A DNA stretch of 64,000 nucleotides from Scortum barcoo (lineage: Eukaryota > Chordata > Actinopteri > Centrarchiformes > Terapontidae): NCBI GenBank assembly GCA_023238725.1, contig CM041541.1, positions 5,862,884 through 5,926,883 of the forward strand, given 5' to 3'. The position numbers were made by a program, and so were the translations under genes. Under the pieces are notes generated by a model that was not told where the DNA came from, did no database searches, and worked only from the letters and a program-made list of their open reading frames with translations. Shown piece by piece: positions 1-13,004 of the stretch (its first letter is position 1; each line of letters begins with the position of its first letter).

Positions 1-2430
1 ATACGTGCGTCAGTGGATTTCTGTGTGTGTTTTCGCTCCTATATGTCCACACTTGCATCTGTCTTCCCCCTCACATGTGTGCGTGCATGTGTATGTGTGT
101 GTTCAGCGCTGGTGTGGGGCTCCATCTGTGTCAGGTTAACCCGCTGGGAGCCTCTCCCAGCAGGTAGTCCTGGAGGGCCTAAATCATCTGGACGGCCAGA
201 AGCGTGAAATCCTTCCAGGCCCGGACAGATGTCTCTCTGTTCAGCCCATCTCAGCCTTCAGCGACCCCACAGACCTTAAAAAGACCCTCAGATCAGACTT
301 TGGCTCCCAAAACAACACACCAGACTGCACTATCACTCCTCCAAACAACACTAAAGAATCATTTCCAAAATGTAAAACCATTTCCAAAATTAAAATGTAA
401 ATAATAATTAAATATCATAAAAATCAAGTCATTTTTCAGCAGGATAGAAAATAAATAAACAAACTCGCTACCATGAGTACCACATGCTCCGCAAACTGAC
501 AACATGCCAAGGCCAGGTCAGCCAGAGGCTAAACCAGCCTGTATTTGTGGGTGTGACACAGCAGAAAGGCAGCGAGAGAGTGAGAGACAGACTGCTGCCC
601 TCCACGACCTGCAGACCATCTGCACAAACCTTGATCTTTCACACACCAGAAGATGAGCGCTCCACAGTGACGGACTTTGGCTCAATATCAGATTACACGT
701 TTGCGTGAATGGCCGCTTATATTGTACCAAGATGCCTGCACTTGCATTGGTAACATTTTTATTAGACTAGTACTGCAGAATTTGTTGGATTTTGTCAATT
801 ACCTGAAGGTTTTATGTCACCGATATTACAGAGGTTGAACTAAACCACCTTTAAAAATAATCCAAAACAAACGAGTAGCATTGATTTGTAACATTTCTAC
901 ATGGAGATGCAAAAACTTACAGCAGCTGTCATCAATATTTTTATATTTTATATTCAGGAAAAGAAGCAAATGACCGCATGAAATGTGGGCGTGGTCACTC
1001 ATAGTGACAAACCCACATCACAACTCTGAAGTTTCCCTCGGCTTTATGGAGCATCTCAGCATCTTTACGCTCATCGTTTTGGTTTTACAGTTTGCAGCTT
1101 TAATGTTTTGGTTTGCTCTCGCCTGCGTCATTTTCAGCAGTCACGTCTGTTTCCAGTAAAAAGGGCTTCGCAAACCAACTGCACGTTGCTGGCTCAGCAC
1201 CAAACTGCAAAGTTAGCAACTATGAATGCCAATGTCGCTTTGTGTAGGCTGGACGTTTAAAGAAGTCACTATTTGCTGGGATGTATATTTATAATAGCTT
1301 GTTGCACATCCAATAAGTGGTCAGAAAATCAGGCTCTAGCTTGGTTTGTATTTGAATGTAAAACAAATCCAATTTATGTGCTTAATCTCTCTAATTTAAT
1401 TACTGATGTCATGAATGAATGTCCTTTTTTCTTTTTAAATGAAACCCATACTATACTATAGGACAAACTGCGTCAAGCCATAAATAAGAAATAAATAAGC
1501 ATTTTTAAGCCCATTTTTTATTAAAACAGTGGACGTCTTTCCAGAAGCAACATTAAAACACCCTTGATGGCTTCCTGTTAGCTTCCTGTCCATCGGAGGC
1601 CTCCCCGTCCCAGCTGATTGAGCTGGTGTTATGTTTTGAGCCTAGGTGACTGAGCCCTGGGCCTGATGGGTTCCAGCTGGGCCTGTGTGTCTGCATTAAG
1701 TCCTCAAGTGGAAAAGTGGCTGCAAAGTCAAACCACCTGGTGGGGCCGAGCTGCCGGGGGAAGGTGTGAGGTGGCGGTGGACGAAGCGAACCTCGTCCAA
1801 GATTATGGAGGCAAAACAAAACAACCTCCGTATCCATTATCTTTTATTTTGAAGCCACTTCATAATTTGATGCTTATTTCCCTCGCCAGAACACGGTAAG
1901 CCTGCGAAATCCATGCAGCTAAGCTTGCCGCAGGTACTACTGTGGCGCTACCTGTCAGCCAAAGGAACGTTTGCCAAATCACGCTAACAGTTTGGGTTTA
2001 CAAGCTATTTTTCAGGATTAATCTGCTACATTTTGACCTTGGCCCATTTCAACACAAAGCCTGACAAAAAGCAACAGGATCCTCTCTCAATTTTCTATGT
2101 GTGTGTGTGCAGCTAACAACAGCTGTAATTTCATCGGCCCGATACTGCAGCCTCGTCACAAGTGTAGCTACGGACAAGAGCGAATAATTCTTTTACAAGC
2201 AGCATGACAGGAGGGATGGCAACCGACTCTAGGATTTCACGTTTGTCCGCGGAGACGTCTCTCCAGCAAATACATTTTGGCACAAGCATGTAGTGGTTGT
2301 CACATTAAGATTCTCAATTTTTTTTTTTCCAAAGCTTGCATTCAAAAACGGGAAAGTCAACTTAGAGGATATTAATTTTGAGAGCAGCTGCCTCGAGGAA
2401 GTACCTGCACTCACGCTTAGGAATTAAGGA
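1..2430. other. Non-coding sequence, no gene seen
   Basis: I see no supported gene here. The only open frames are short (under 95 codons) and lack domain-like composition. The sequence is ordinary mixed-composition DNA with short GT runs near 65-100 and 2098-2110. No transposable element is obvious. A T-run at about 2319-2329 and AT-rich stretches near 390-450 and 930-960 are the only compositional features. Confidence 0.6.
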
Positions 2431-2437
2431 CTCTATG

Positions 2438-2550
2438 TGTTGCTCAAGGGCTTTGTGTTAGTACTTTTTTTTTTTTTTTCAGGACTGGCATGTCTCATTC
2501 AGTACCCCCACCCCGAATTCCTGAGCACAGATTTAAACTGGCAACCCTCC
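2438..2550 (-). mobile_element. Fragment of a fish SINE-like repeat, minus orientation
   Basis: The string TTGCTCAAGGGC followed about 80 bases later by TTTAAACTGGCAACCCTCC resembles the reverse orientation of a common fish tRNA-derived SINE. In that family a GGTTGCCAGTTTAAATC-like B-box region is followed by a 'ccttgagcaa' motif. A 15-base T run interrupts it. The match is from memory of the family and is partial, so the boundaries are approximate. Confidence 0.4.
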
Positions 2551-2774
2551 ATGTCCGTTATGTTACCGTTGCCAGACAGTGATTTAAAAAATTTGCATGT
2601 TTTTCATGTGGATCCTTTTAAAATGAACTCCATATGATGTTATCAAATGCTTGGTAAAGTGAGGACATTTTTTTTTTTTTGTCGGTTTGAAGAAACACTT
2701 TTTAGTCATCTGGCAGCAATGGCCGCACACACGGAGCCTTCATGCTCCCTAACACTGTTTGTTACAACTGAAGA

Positions 2775-2976
2775 GGCAATATTTCAACATTTTGGGAAAC
2801 ACACTCAAGAGTTAGATGAGAAGACTGATACTACTTCATGTCTAAATATAAGACTAAAGCCAGCAAGTGGTTAGCTTAGCATTAGTTTTATTTAGCATCA
2901 ATCTTCTCATCTAACTCTTGGCAAGATAGCGACAAGGCGTACATCCAACAGTGTGTCAAAGTATTCCTTCAAAGAT
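2775..2976. mobile_element. Short hairpin copy of the percomorph GAGTTAGATGAGAAG TIR element
   Basis: AAGAGTTAGATGAGAAGACT (about 2807-2826) is matched by its inverse near 2900-2920 (AATCTTCTCATCTAACTCTT), giving an inverted repeat with a loop of roughly 75 bases. The flanks fit as well: ACATTTTGGGAAACAC on the left, and a right end with AGTATTCCTT that resembles the inverted terminal sequence. GGTTAGCTTAGCATTAG lies inside. These are hallmark segments of a non-autonomous fish element seen again near 26.1 and 50.5-51.0 kb. No coding capacity is present. Class (MITE or other) is inferred from the inverted ends. Confidence 0.7.
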
Positions 2977-5689
2977 TAGAAAAAAAACACTACAGTAGAA
3001 CCATCCTTGGCCCGCACACACAAACACACATTAACACTCTGCGGCATTAATCGGCGTGGCCCCCAGCGCTGCGAGCGGCCGCACTGCATCCATCACAGCT
3101 CGTCTCGGCCAGCTCGCAGCTCAAACCCTCCACATCCCCCATCCTCCCCGCCCCGGCTGGAAAATGGTGCGCAACGCAGCTGATGAGCTGGCGAGAGATA
3201 TTTATGAGGATCCTCGTAACCCAGCCCAACAGATCCCAGGCAGATGACTCCGACCCGGGGCGCACCGCTTTTTTTCCACGATAGCACTTAACATGTTACC
3301 TCCAGCTGTCAGTCAGGGAGGATGTTGTACCATGTGGAGCTGTCCGAGGCAAGGCACAGCTCATCAGTAATAAGGCCTTTCTTCAGGACAGCAGCAATCG
3401 TATTTTAAAAAAGACCTCACCGGAGCATACACCGATATTGACTCTATTCTTCTTCGATTCTCATTTGAGCACTTATGCGACGCAAATGCAATGCAGCAGT
3501 GGAACAACTTTTATTGTTTTCAAAGGAAATGTTCCCTCTATGGTCGATGGCAATGCCTGGCACCCATTGTCTATAATGGAGTTTGTGGGTAAAGAGGAAT
3601 AAACTCTACTGGGTATCCCTCCCTGTGGCCCGTGACGCTGTGTGTTATGTCTGAAAGATTTGTGCTGACTCCTGCTGTTGCATGCATGTCATTCATTATT
3701 TAAGTTAATATTTCAGATATATTGAGATTTCAACTGAGCAGTAAAACCTGCACAATGGGAGCTCAGAGGAGGAGGTCAACCATAAGAAATCAAGGTCGCG
3801 CTGACTCCGAGGGCGAACCTGGATTCTGCCATAAAAGTGTTTTTCATGAACGGAAAAGAAAAAGGAAAAAATTCTAATAGGAAACAATAGTAGCGTCCTT
3901 TTTTTTTTTTTTTTTTTTTTTTGTCATCCTTTCCCAGCAACCGCTCATGCAAGTCACTATGTGGAGGAGGAAATCAGTTCAGCGAGCTCCAGGAGGGGAA
4001 AAAAACAGACATGTCAGAGTAAGTTACTTTGAGGGAAGAACAGAGTGACAGTGAGAAAGAGCCAGTGTGATTTGGTCTTCTGTCATCTGCCTTCTGGATC
4101 CCTGTACACAAAACATGTTGCGATTGAAAGAGATGGAGAGAGGGGAGAGGAGGAGAGAATCCCTCTAATCCATCTGGCATCCTTATGCTGCTGTTTAGGC
4201 CCCGTGGTGACTTCAGAGATAGAGGATGAGCATGAAAGGGAATTACAACGAAGCCCCTTTCACTGATTCCAAAAAGTCTGCTCCAAATTACTCCGAGAGC
4301 AAACATCAACTTAAACAGGCCGTCTCTCCATTCTCCCCCTCTCCGAGTTCACGACTTCCTCCGCAAACAAGGCCAAAAAGTGGGATGGGATGAGGACCAG
4401 CAGCCATTTGAGTCCCCCTCTGATGGATCGAACATGGCACTTATGCTAATTTGCCTCGTTTTTTGGCCAGCACTGCGCTTGCATTCTTACCACCCAGCCG
4501 AGACTCCGCTTGGAATGTGCAGTTGTGGCAGTAAAAGCTGAGCGCTCGAAGATGCTGCTGCTTAGGCCTTAAACTGTTTCTACTTACTATCTTAGCTGGA
4601 TGGCGAGCAGACTTTGCGGCCCGCGGTGGAGAAGCACACACCGCACAGCCATAGGCAGGCAGGCAGTCAAGCTTAAAGTGTGTGTGTGTTGCATGTATGA
4701 GGAGGCTGCCTGGGTAAAAGAGACTGGGAGCTACAGTGGAAGACAGTTCTCACAAGACTCCTCTTAAAGAAAATGTTCATTTTGTTTTTTTAGGTGAAAT
4801 GTTCTCTATTGATTTGGCGATGACGTACCATCAATAAAAGATGTTTTCTTTTGAATGTAGGATTGCTTGAGGTGACAAACCTGGAAAAAAACATCACCTG
4901 ATTGTGCAGGTCTCCTTTAGCTCTACAGCACATTTTAGCGGCTTTAAGCTTATTGCTTTAGTTAATGACTGTTTGCTAACAGTCTCTATTTCAACTTTTT
5001 AAGATGGTAACATGTCAATATTATGCTGCCAGGTTTAAGCCTTAAGAATAAGGTGCAGTGAGAAGTAGCCAATATGGATAACATGTAAAAAATAAAAAGA
5101 GTTTTACAGCACAATATTAATGTAAATGTTGATATAGTACAGAAAATTCATTGTTTATGAATAATATAATTCATCTCGACTAATCCAACAAATTAAATAT
5201 TTAGAGACTGAGGTACTTTGTTACATATGTCAAGATCATAAGATAAATCCAATACTGATCTGATACATTGCCCAATGGCCTAATACAGACAGATATGTTA
5301 AAATGGAGAGCTATCACTGTAAGCTGTATAGCAGAAAGTCTATATATAGTCATTTTCATATAACTGGCACACAGACATATATCCTGACTGTCTGTTTTAC
5401 ATTTGATGCTCTGTATTTATGAAACTTGCCTTATATTATATTCCATATGGTCTTAAAACTGTCTTAAAACTAACCTGAAGGACGCCATTAGTCTGTTTCT
5501 GTAATGCATCTGGAAAGTCTGAGTATGAATGGCCGACCAGTTTAAAGTGTTCTCTGCCGAGGCACCTTGAACCTGCCTGCTGCCGTTGTACTCGAGCCTC
5601 TCCAGCAAAGCAGCTGTTCTGGAAAACACTCCAGCTCTGAAACACTTGATAGAAATGTGCCCCGCTGCGGTCTTTCTATTATCTAAACA
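2977..5689. other. Non-coding sequence; possible conserved block near 3050-3260
   Basis: No supported gene. The stretch 3050-3260 is GC-rich and low in repeats, and stays open in more than one frame for about 60 codons, but neither translation resembles a protein. It may be a conserved regulatory block. The rest is unremarkable, with GA-rich sequence near 4130-4160 and AT-rich sequence at 5080-5450. Confidence 0.45.
3899..3922. repeat. Poly-T run of 24
   Basis: An uninterrupted homopolymer of 24 T residues. No SINE or LINE body is recognisable on either side, so it is listed as a simple repeat and not as a retroposon tail. Confidence 0.9.
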
Positions 5690-5895
5690 CACATCTGCTC
5701 TGATTGATATGCTTGAAGTGGGCCAATTTCACCTCCCGGTGCGATGTGATAGCCATTTATTTGTTCAGCTTTAATTGTTGAAGCTCCTGTCAGCGAGGCG
5801 AGGGGAGTACAGCTGCAGAAAGGTGACACGTTGGCGCGGGATCAGGACAATTTGATACTGTTGCGCGCCCGCTTTTGAATTAGCATGAACCCAAA
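5690..5895. promoter_or_regulatory. Candidate conserved non-coding element
   Basis: Repeat-free sequence with TGATTGAT (5701-5708), TTTAATTG (5770-5777), CTGTCAG (about 5787) and CpG-containing stretches such as GTTGCGCGCCCGC, ending in TTTGAATTAGCATGA. These are typical Hox/Pbx, homeodomain and Meis-type sites. Regulatory function is inferred from composition only. No alignment was possible. Confidence 0.35.
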
Positions 5896-7535
5896 TCAGG
5901 AAAAAAAAAAAAAAACATTCCTCAACCAACACTGCTGCTGTCAGATGTCATGTGATAAAGGCAATCTGCACCTCTCAGCCATTACAGCAATTTAAGTTTA
6001 AAGTATATTTTCACCATGTATTTTATCTCTTCAGACTGCCAATGACATGAAGCTGCCTCTCACACGCACACACACACTGAATGGTAGATACAGTGAAGGC
6101 TTGTCCACATGTCTTATATTCATGCAGAGATTGACAGATACAATTGCATACACATGCAATCCGGTCCCTTCAACTTAATTTGAAGGCTCTCTGAGGTCAA
6201 GGATTTCTTTCAATCAAAAAGAGTTCTGACAAGGGGAACGTCTTTATTCTGTGTCACGAAAACAATCTGCAAATTATTTGAATTAAAAGTGAAGGAGCTG
6301 GGTGAACATCTGGGAGGTGACTGCCGACGAGTTTTCTCTTTTGAGCGCAACTTCTCCTCTCGCTACAGGCATGGGAAAATAATAAAGTGGAGAGCTGAAT
6401 TTGTGTCAGCGCGGCTCAGGAAAATAAGATATCATGTCTTGCTGTCGGTTTGATGTCAGGCTCTCCGAGTCGTACCCGAATGCTTCGTCCCGTTGAGGCT
6501 GTGACGGAGGCCGCCAGGGTGAAGGAGGTTCAGCCAGAGTTCACATCTACAGCCACTAGCCAGCTCTCATTTCCCCGTCTTCATCAGCTCTGTCTTTCTA
6601 TTTACCTCTTATTTTTTTCTCTCCCCCTCTCTGTTTTTCCTCTCTGACTTCTCATCAAGTTGTGTAACACAGTGCTCTTCGGCGCTGAGCGACATCTCCC
6701 TTAGCGTATGCTGCTCCGCGGAGCCAAGCCAAGCCCGCGGGAGGCCGCGCCCAGCCCCAACGTCCCTCAGATCTTCAGCGAGACACTTTGTTTGTGTCTT
6801 CATCAAGTCGCTGTCAATGCACTCTGATTTGTGATCGGGAACACGTGTTTCAGTCCACATTTTGCTGGTCACTAATCAACGGAGGCGGCAGGACGAACTG
6901 TATGGCGAGTTTCCAGTTTTCCAGAAATGAAGATGATCACATGCGAGACATCAGTTCACTTACACTTTCTGCAGCGAGGAAAAAAAAAATCGATTCTATC
7001 TAGGAATGGTGTGGAGAGGTTTCCTCGTTAGCTATATACTGAATTAAAAGGTGGTTCTTTACATTTTACATGTCAAAGGCAGCCTATGAGTCACTAAAAA
7101 TACAACTCAGCTGGTGAAAACAGTTACATCAGGTTGTCAGTGGCTGTGGAGAAGTTTTGCCAAGTTTGAGAAGATGACTCATGTGACATCATCATCTTGA
7201 GCACAGAGAGGACAACATTTTCAGGAAAAGTCTAACAGAGTGTGGAGCCTGAAAGACATTTACCGGACAGGGAGGCTCTGATAAAAGATGCATTGTGGGA
7301 AGTGTAATCAAGTGTTTCTGAGACATATAACTGGTGAGATATCTCAGTCTCTGCTGCACTGATTTTGTGGCATACATTTTTAAGGTAAAATAAAACGTGA
7401 AAAAGAACTTTAAATAAGTTGGACAGTGAAATGTGCCATGTCTCTTTCTGGATTAGAAAAGCAACAGGTGTAAATTAGTATCAGCCATGCAGATTTGTCA
7501 GGCGTTGGCAATCAGAAACATGCAAAATCTTTTTA
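5896..7535. other. Non-coding sequence with a GC palindrome pair
   Basis: No supported gene. A run of 15 A residues occurs near 5900-5915. Two perfect GC palindromes lie close together at 6713-6724 and 6734-6741. A GCATTGTGGGAAGTGTA string near 7290 resembles a motif common in fish repeats, but no whole element can be delimited. Confidence 0.45.
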
Positions 7536-7540
7536 CAGGT

Positions 7541-7805
7541 GGAATATTTCCCATGGTTGCCATTTTAGTTGAGCATATTAGCATGCTAACATGTGCTAAT
7601 TAGCAAAAACACAAAGCACAGCTGAGGCCGATGTGTCATGAGTTCTGCAGGTATTTTTAAAAAAGAAAATAAGATTGGACAAAGGGGAGTTTTGCTCGAT
7701 GAAAAGTCAGGGATTCACCAAATTCAGCAGGATTCATCCTTTGGGGAGCATGAGTGTCCCTACAAAATAAAAGGGCAATCCATTCAATTGAGATCCCCAA
7801 GGCTA
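7541..7805 (+). mobile_element. Copy of a common fish dispersed repeat (GATTCATCCT family)
   Basis: In order I see AGCATATTAGCATGCTAACA, TGCTAATTAGCAAAAACACA, CACAGCTGAGGCCGATG, TCTGCAGGTATTT, GATGAAAAGTCAGGGATTC, GGATTCATCCTTTGGGGA and GGCAATCCATTCAATTGAGA. This series matches a repeat that I recognise from many percomorph genomes. It has no protein-coding capacity. A second, rearranged copy is at 23.48-23.71 kb. The transposon class is not assigned. Confidence 0.7.
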
Positions 7806-7812
7806 AAAACAT

Positions 7813-10800
7813 ACAGGCATAAAATTAAGCAAAAAGACCTGCAGAGGGTTGAAAGGGTTAATACTGTAACTGAAAAGTGGAAAAGTTGGCATGTCTAAAT
7901 CTGAAGTCTGAATTCTTAATGACATTTGTAGTCCCAGCAGCCATGTTGCACTGTGTGTTTCTGACTCGACTTTGTCCCTCCCTGATTTCTTCATTCTCTT
8001 CACGAGTCCACAGCATCCAACACTGTGACCGGACGCCTGCCAAGTTTACATGCCGCCACAAACCAACTAATCTTCCAATGCTCAGAATAAAATTGTTTTT
8101 CTCACTTCAGTTTCAGTCTAACCGCAGTCTGCTGACAGACGTTTATATGTATGTCAATATGTCACCCGAGGCTGCGAGAACAGCGTGTTCGAACAGCAGC
8201 TCATTTACAGAAAGTTATTCTGATAGCTTATTTGACCAAAACCACGTATTAATGCGCACGTGATGGACTGGGAGCCAGATCCTGACCCGGATGCCTAAAC
8301 TCTGCGTCCACTCTTCATTTCCCGAAACATTAACACCTTTTTTTCCCCCACAAACATGCATCATCGACCCAACCAATACTATGTAAATGAAAAAGAAGAG
8401 AGAAAAGTCATTTTCATTTCCTGTCTCGTGCCTCATACGGCTCAGATGGATCTGCCATGTTACGTGTCGGATCAGATAACCAGAAAGCCTGCTCTGACAT
8501 CTGCATTTGGGATAAGTCCGCGCACTGCTTCTCATGCATTGGTACAAAACAGCATGCATGAATTGGGATTTCTGGTGTGGGTTAGCTGCTCTGGCTTATT
8601 CACAAAAGAAATGTGGCGCACCGCATCGCTTCTTTTCACCAGAAAAAAAAGGTTTAAGGTCAGTTTTTTGTTCATATAAAGACAGAAATTATTTTAAAAA
8701 ATGATCAAAAAAAAAAAGAAAATCCACTCAACTATAAAGACAAGCACAATTCAATCCAGATTTCCTTAATTGAAACTCTCTCCCCCAGCTCCCTGATTAA
8801 TTTATACTCCAAACGTGATCTAAATTGACCCATCCAGCCGCAAGGTATACAAGTAGCCTTGCTACTGCAGCAGACTGATATGTCATTAAGAGTCCCGCTG
8901 TGATCGTGGCCCCAATATTTCATACGGTGTTATGAGTGACTATCAGGTGACTCCTGCTACAGAGAATATGAAATTATCTCTCATCAGCGGTAAACAAGCA
9001 CGCTGCCCAGCCCCCCTTCCAGCTTTCAGCAGAGACGCCTCGAAGAATTTAGCAGCATAAATTGATCTGACTTTGACGGATACTCCTAACCGCTACAACT
9101 ACCCCCTCCCCTCCGCTCAGCTCTCTCATCTGCTCCCTCTCCCTGTCTGCATGTGTTTCTCTTTCTGTCTCCGCTGTCGCTCTCTTTATACAAAATCAGA
9201 CTGGGTCAGGATACCAAGTCGCTCTCCTGCAGGAGTTTCCCCTAGGATCAGATATCGTGTTTTATTAAATGGCGCACGAGCAGAATTTAGCTTGAAGTGA
9301 AGACCGACCACAGCGACCGACTACTCTGTCAGAGTGGACATCGATCTGTCCTCTGCCCCTTTTTCTGGTAAACACCCACGAAACGCGGTGTGGCGCGAAA
9401 TCTGCCCCTCAACGCTTTGTGGGACTGACTGGCGACACGAAAAAAAGGGGAGGGAGGGCCAATGTTTAGTCTCTCTGTGCAGTAAAAATGTCAGTGAAGA
9501 GGAACATCGTTATTCCAGACTCCTTTTGACTGACATTTGCTGCCATTAGTGAAGTTACAAGTATATACCTTAAAAGTGCTGCTAAGTTTCATCAAACTTA
9601 CTGTAGGTGTGCATTACATACTATCAGTGCAAAGGAAATTATCCCCTCAGAGTGACTTTTCTCATTAGTTTATTGATGTGATAGGGAGTTTTGCAGCTTA
9701 TTCTATAACATCAAACACTCCAAAAGACCAGGAGATGAGCATACTGTGTGAACCTGTGTGAGAGATGAAGCATAACCTGACCTTTATAAAATAACTTGAC
9801 TAAGTGCAGTCAGCGTTACAGCATAGGTGAATGAATTTCTGAGGCTCGGTATTTAAACATTATCGGCTCTTCATCAGTGCACTTTCTGTCCTGTTCACCT
9901 TTACAGAACCTTCCCGCGTCTTTTTGTTTCCCTCTTTTTGCCCATCATACCCACAACAGCTCATCTCTTCAGCAGTACCCCTTGCAAGTTAGGAGGCGAC
10001 TCTCATTTCCACATCTCATATTATATATCCCAGAGTCTGACTGCGCGGGCCGCGATGCACCAGATCTGGCTTCTATAAAGACATAGGATAAGATTACTGC
10101 TAAATCAGTCTTGTGGCTTTTCTCTGGGAAAACGTATGAAGTCCTAAAATTCCCCCCCTAGTTATGAGTGGGCCCAGCAGGGCTGCAGTGGAAGGTTCCC
10201 AAAAAGGAGTAAGGAGTGAAATATAATACAAGCGTCACTGATCCTCCAAATAATAAGGCACTGACAGCGTGGAATGATAGCATGATAACTCATAGAGGCT
10301 TCTTAAATCCAGCACAGGTACATGACCCTCGCTTTGTAAAGAAGTCATTTTCCATGATGTATACTTCACTAATTCATCTGGCACATGCTTTATTTTTCTG
10401 CTCCCTCCAGCCCCTCCTTTATTCTCTTTGCTTTTGATGAAAAGTGGAATTATTTGCACTGTTGCACACATGGTTTTGGATCTATAGCTATCCTGTCTGG
10501 CTCTCTTTCAGTCAATACAAGTCACGGGTAAAAAGGATTGAAGTCTTGGTACAATTTAATGAAAGGAAGAGGCAGCAGTGCCACTGTTGGTTTACACGAG
10601 AGCTGTTTTTTTGAGTAGCAGGGCTCCAATTGGCTGTCCGTGCAATCAATCACAGAGCGACAGCCGATTTTCATTAGCCTACCATGACTCTCTCCACAGT
10701 TACCGGGTATAAAAGAAAAAATAACATGTTTGCAAAGAACATAAAACACAAGTGAAGTGAGGTGCAGATGTCTGTATATATTTAGTCTATCAGCCGAGGA

Positions 10801-12825
10801 CCTCTAGTGATTTCACATCAAAGCGGAGAACAGGGAGCCAAAAGTAACAGTTTCGCTTCTCCTTGATCAGCATGTGATAGCTGTTTATTGGCTTTGGAAG
10901 TCAGGCGAGGGTCAGGATCAATCCAACACGAAAGACTGGGACTCCCACTGTGGACGAGGTGTGATTTTTATTAAATCAACATGGAGCCATATTCTGCAAC
11001 GGACCATTTGACGCCTATCAACTCTTCCGCTGAAACCTTTTCATTTCAGGCACTTTAAAGACTGAACAGCAGACTCTGTGCGCGTTTACATGCTCGCTAG
11101 TATCCCAGTTTTGGGTCTCTTTTTACTTTGATCGCCTTATTCAGGATATGATGTTCACATGGAACTTTAGAAACCTGGTAATTCCCATGTCATGATTGTA
11201 TAATGTAGTATAAGAAAAATCTTATGTCGATATAATATTTGTTTAGTATGATTTCAGAGGATTTCGATTTTTTAAATTATATATTTATTTTGACTCAATT
11301 TCACCAGATAATGTATCTCTTCCCTCTATTTCTCCTTGACCTAACTTTCAGTAGTTGACCTGAAGGTTATTGGGTTGAATTGGTAAAAACTCTGGGAAAG
11401 AGAGAGAGTTCCTACCATACTGCTGCCCCCACACTAACATTACACTCTTTATCATTTCATTCTACTCTGAAGCAAAGAAAAAAACCATCAGGGATACTAT
11501 TTGGCGTTATGTTTCCATTGGTATGAAGGACATATTAAGAGTATCTTGTTTTCCTTCATCCCAGGACCTCCACTGGATCACTGCTGGATATAACTCACTG
11601 TCCCTCTCCAGCCTTTTCGAAACCGGTGAACACTCATGTATGCACACACAGGCTGTATGTTGGAGTACAGCTGGTAACAATCAGCGCGGACCAGGTACTT
11701 TAATGAAGCTTTGACATCAGAGCTCATGCTCCGCTGTCCTGCAGACAGACAATCCTAACTGGCCCAGACAGTGAACAAACGTCATCCATTCTGGCCTTAT
11801 GATGAAAAAGACATAATTTGTTACTGTCTGATGAAAATGCTGCGTGTTCAAGAGGTCAGATTTTAAAGCGGCGACGTCTAGTTATTGTTAATGTCGGGAG
11901 ATCGTTGTCTGAGAAGATCTACGGCGGAGATTTTGTTCATGTTAGTTATTTGTCAGCGTTAAGACGACATTTCCCATAAATCTCCGTGTTACCTCCTGTG
12001 GGATGGGGATGTTGCAACTGGTCCGTAGTTTGAGCGTCTCTTCCGCTGCCAGCAGCAGTCAAAGCATCCTCTCTCTGAAGCGATCTAGCAGATTTCCCAA
12101 AACCAATCCAGCCATGCAGCACACAACACGAGATGCAACAATAAGCTGCCAATCCTCTAAGAGGGGGCTTCGTTGGCTGCGGTTTCACTTTCGATGCTCT
12201 AGATAAATAAGCCTCGTGTAAAAATAGCATCAGGGGCTTTTTTTGTTTCTTTGTCGGCTCCCAAGGAGACAGAAGCATTTCCTGTAGTTGTTCTTTCTAT
12301 ATGCAGAAGGGTCTCGATGCAGCCAAGATTCAAACTGATGTGCCAAGGCCTTAGAAATAGCACATGTAACCATGGTGATTTATAAGTCAGAGCAATGTCT
12401 GAGAATGTGATTTATTGATGTCACAGCACCACCATCACTGCGCGAACAGCAGTAGCTTTAGGGCTTCTAGCAAATGTTTTAAAATGTATATTTATTTAAC
12501 CCTTCTTCGGGTTTTCCAGAGTTGTCAGATGAAGGATGTCCTTGCAACAGGAGACCTGTCAGAGTCAGATTAATGGCTGGTTAAGTACATTGGCCGCAGT
12601 AATGCAGGCTGTTGTATGAGACCAGAGGAATGAAGAAAGAGCTGAGGTAAACGGCGAAGCTCAGTCTTCATTACAACTCTCCCATACGGTCAAAGACTGA
12701 CAGGCACACTGATCTTGGATGAATCTGCAAAACAGTACATTATGTTGGATGACTAAGTCTCCTCCCAGGCAACATAAATGCCCAATGAGTTAGAGACCAC
12801 AGTATACCACCAGGTACCACTAAAT
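7813..12825. other. Non-coding sequence with several low-repeat islands
   Basis: No supported gene. Low-repeat islands with regulatory character lie at about 8440-8680, 8750-8925 (TTAATTGA at 8766, CTGATTAATTTA near 8792) and 10530-10730 (described separately). The remainder, including 9300-10500 and 10970-12700, is plain unique sequence. The 110-codon minus-strand frame at 11946-12278 has no domain-like features. Confidence 0.45.
10620..10675. promoter_or_regulatory. Inverted repeat flanking a Pbx/Hox-like site
   Basis: AATTGGCTGTC at 10628-10638 pairs with GACAGCCGATT at 10659-10669 (one wobble) across a 20-base loop that contains GCAATCAATCAC. The GACAG/CTGTC cores match TALE homeodomain (Meis/TGIF) sites, and the ATCAATCA in the loop matches a Pbx-type site. 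It could be an inverted pair of factor sites in an enhancer. The pairing is seen directly; the function is inferred. Confidence 0.4.
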
Positions 12826-12829
12826 GACT

Positions 12830-13000
12830 GCTGAAGGAAGTTCACCCAGAAGGGATGTCTCATGACTGTGGCCACAAATGACCAAGAGATAGGGAAAGAT
12901 CCAGAACTCACTGCAGGGACTGTATTTCTAAATGGATTACCCCAGCGGAGCTAAAGGACGCTGCTGAGGAGAAGAGTTGGGGTAACTCAGCTCACACCTT
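12830..13000 (+). mobile_element. Possible decayed non-LTR retrotransposon 3' end
   Basis: The segment with CCAGAACTCACTGCAGGGACT, CTAAATGGATTACCCCAGC and GGAGCTAAAGGACGCTGCTG resembles the 3' coding end of fish LINEs. There a conserved stretch encodes the last residues of the reverse-transcriptase polyprotein. Stops break every frame, so it is a remnant if the match is right. The identification is from memory of the motif order and needs a repeat-library search. Confidence 0.35.
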
Positions 13001-13004
13001 GCCG

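Noticed and set aside
1615..1685. microRNA similar to miR-138 (AGCTGGTGTT)
   Set aside because: Only the first ten bases agree; no proper hairpin was found with the flanks.
3056..3265. GC-rich frames that might be an exon
   Set aside because: Open on both strands, no splice-site pair and no recognisable peptide; kept only as a possible conserved block.
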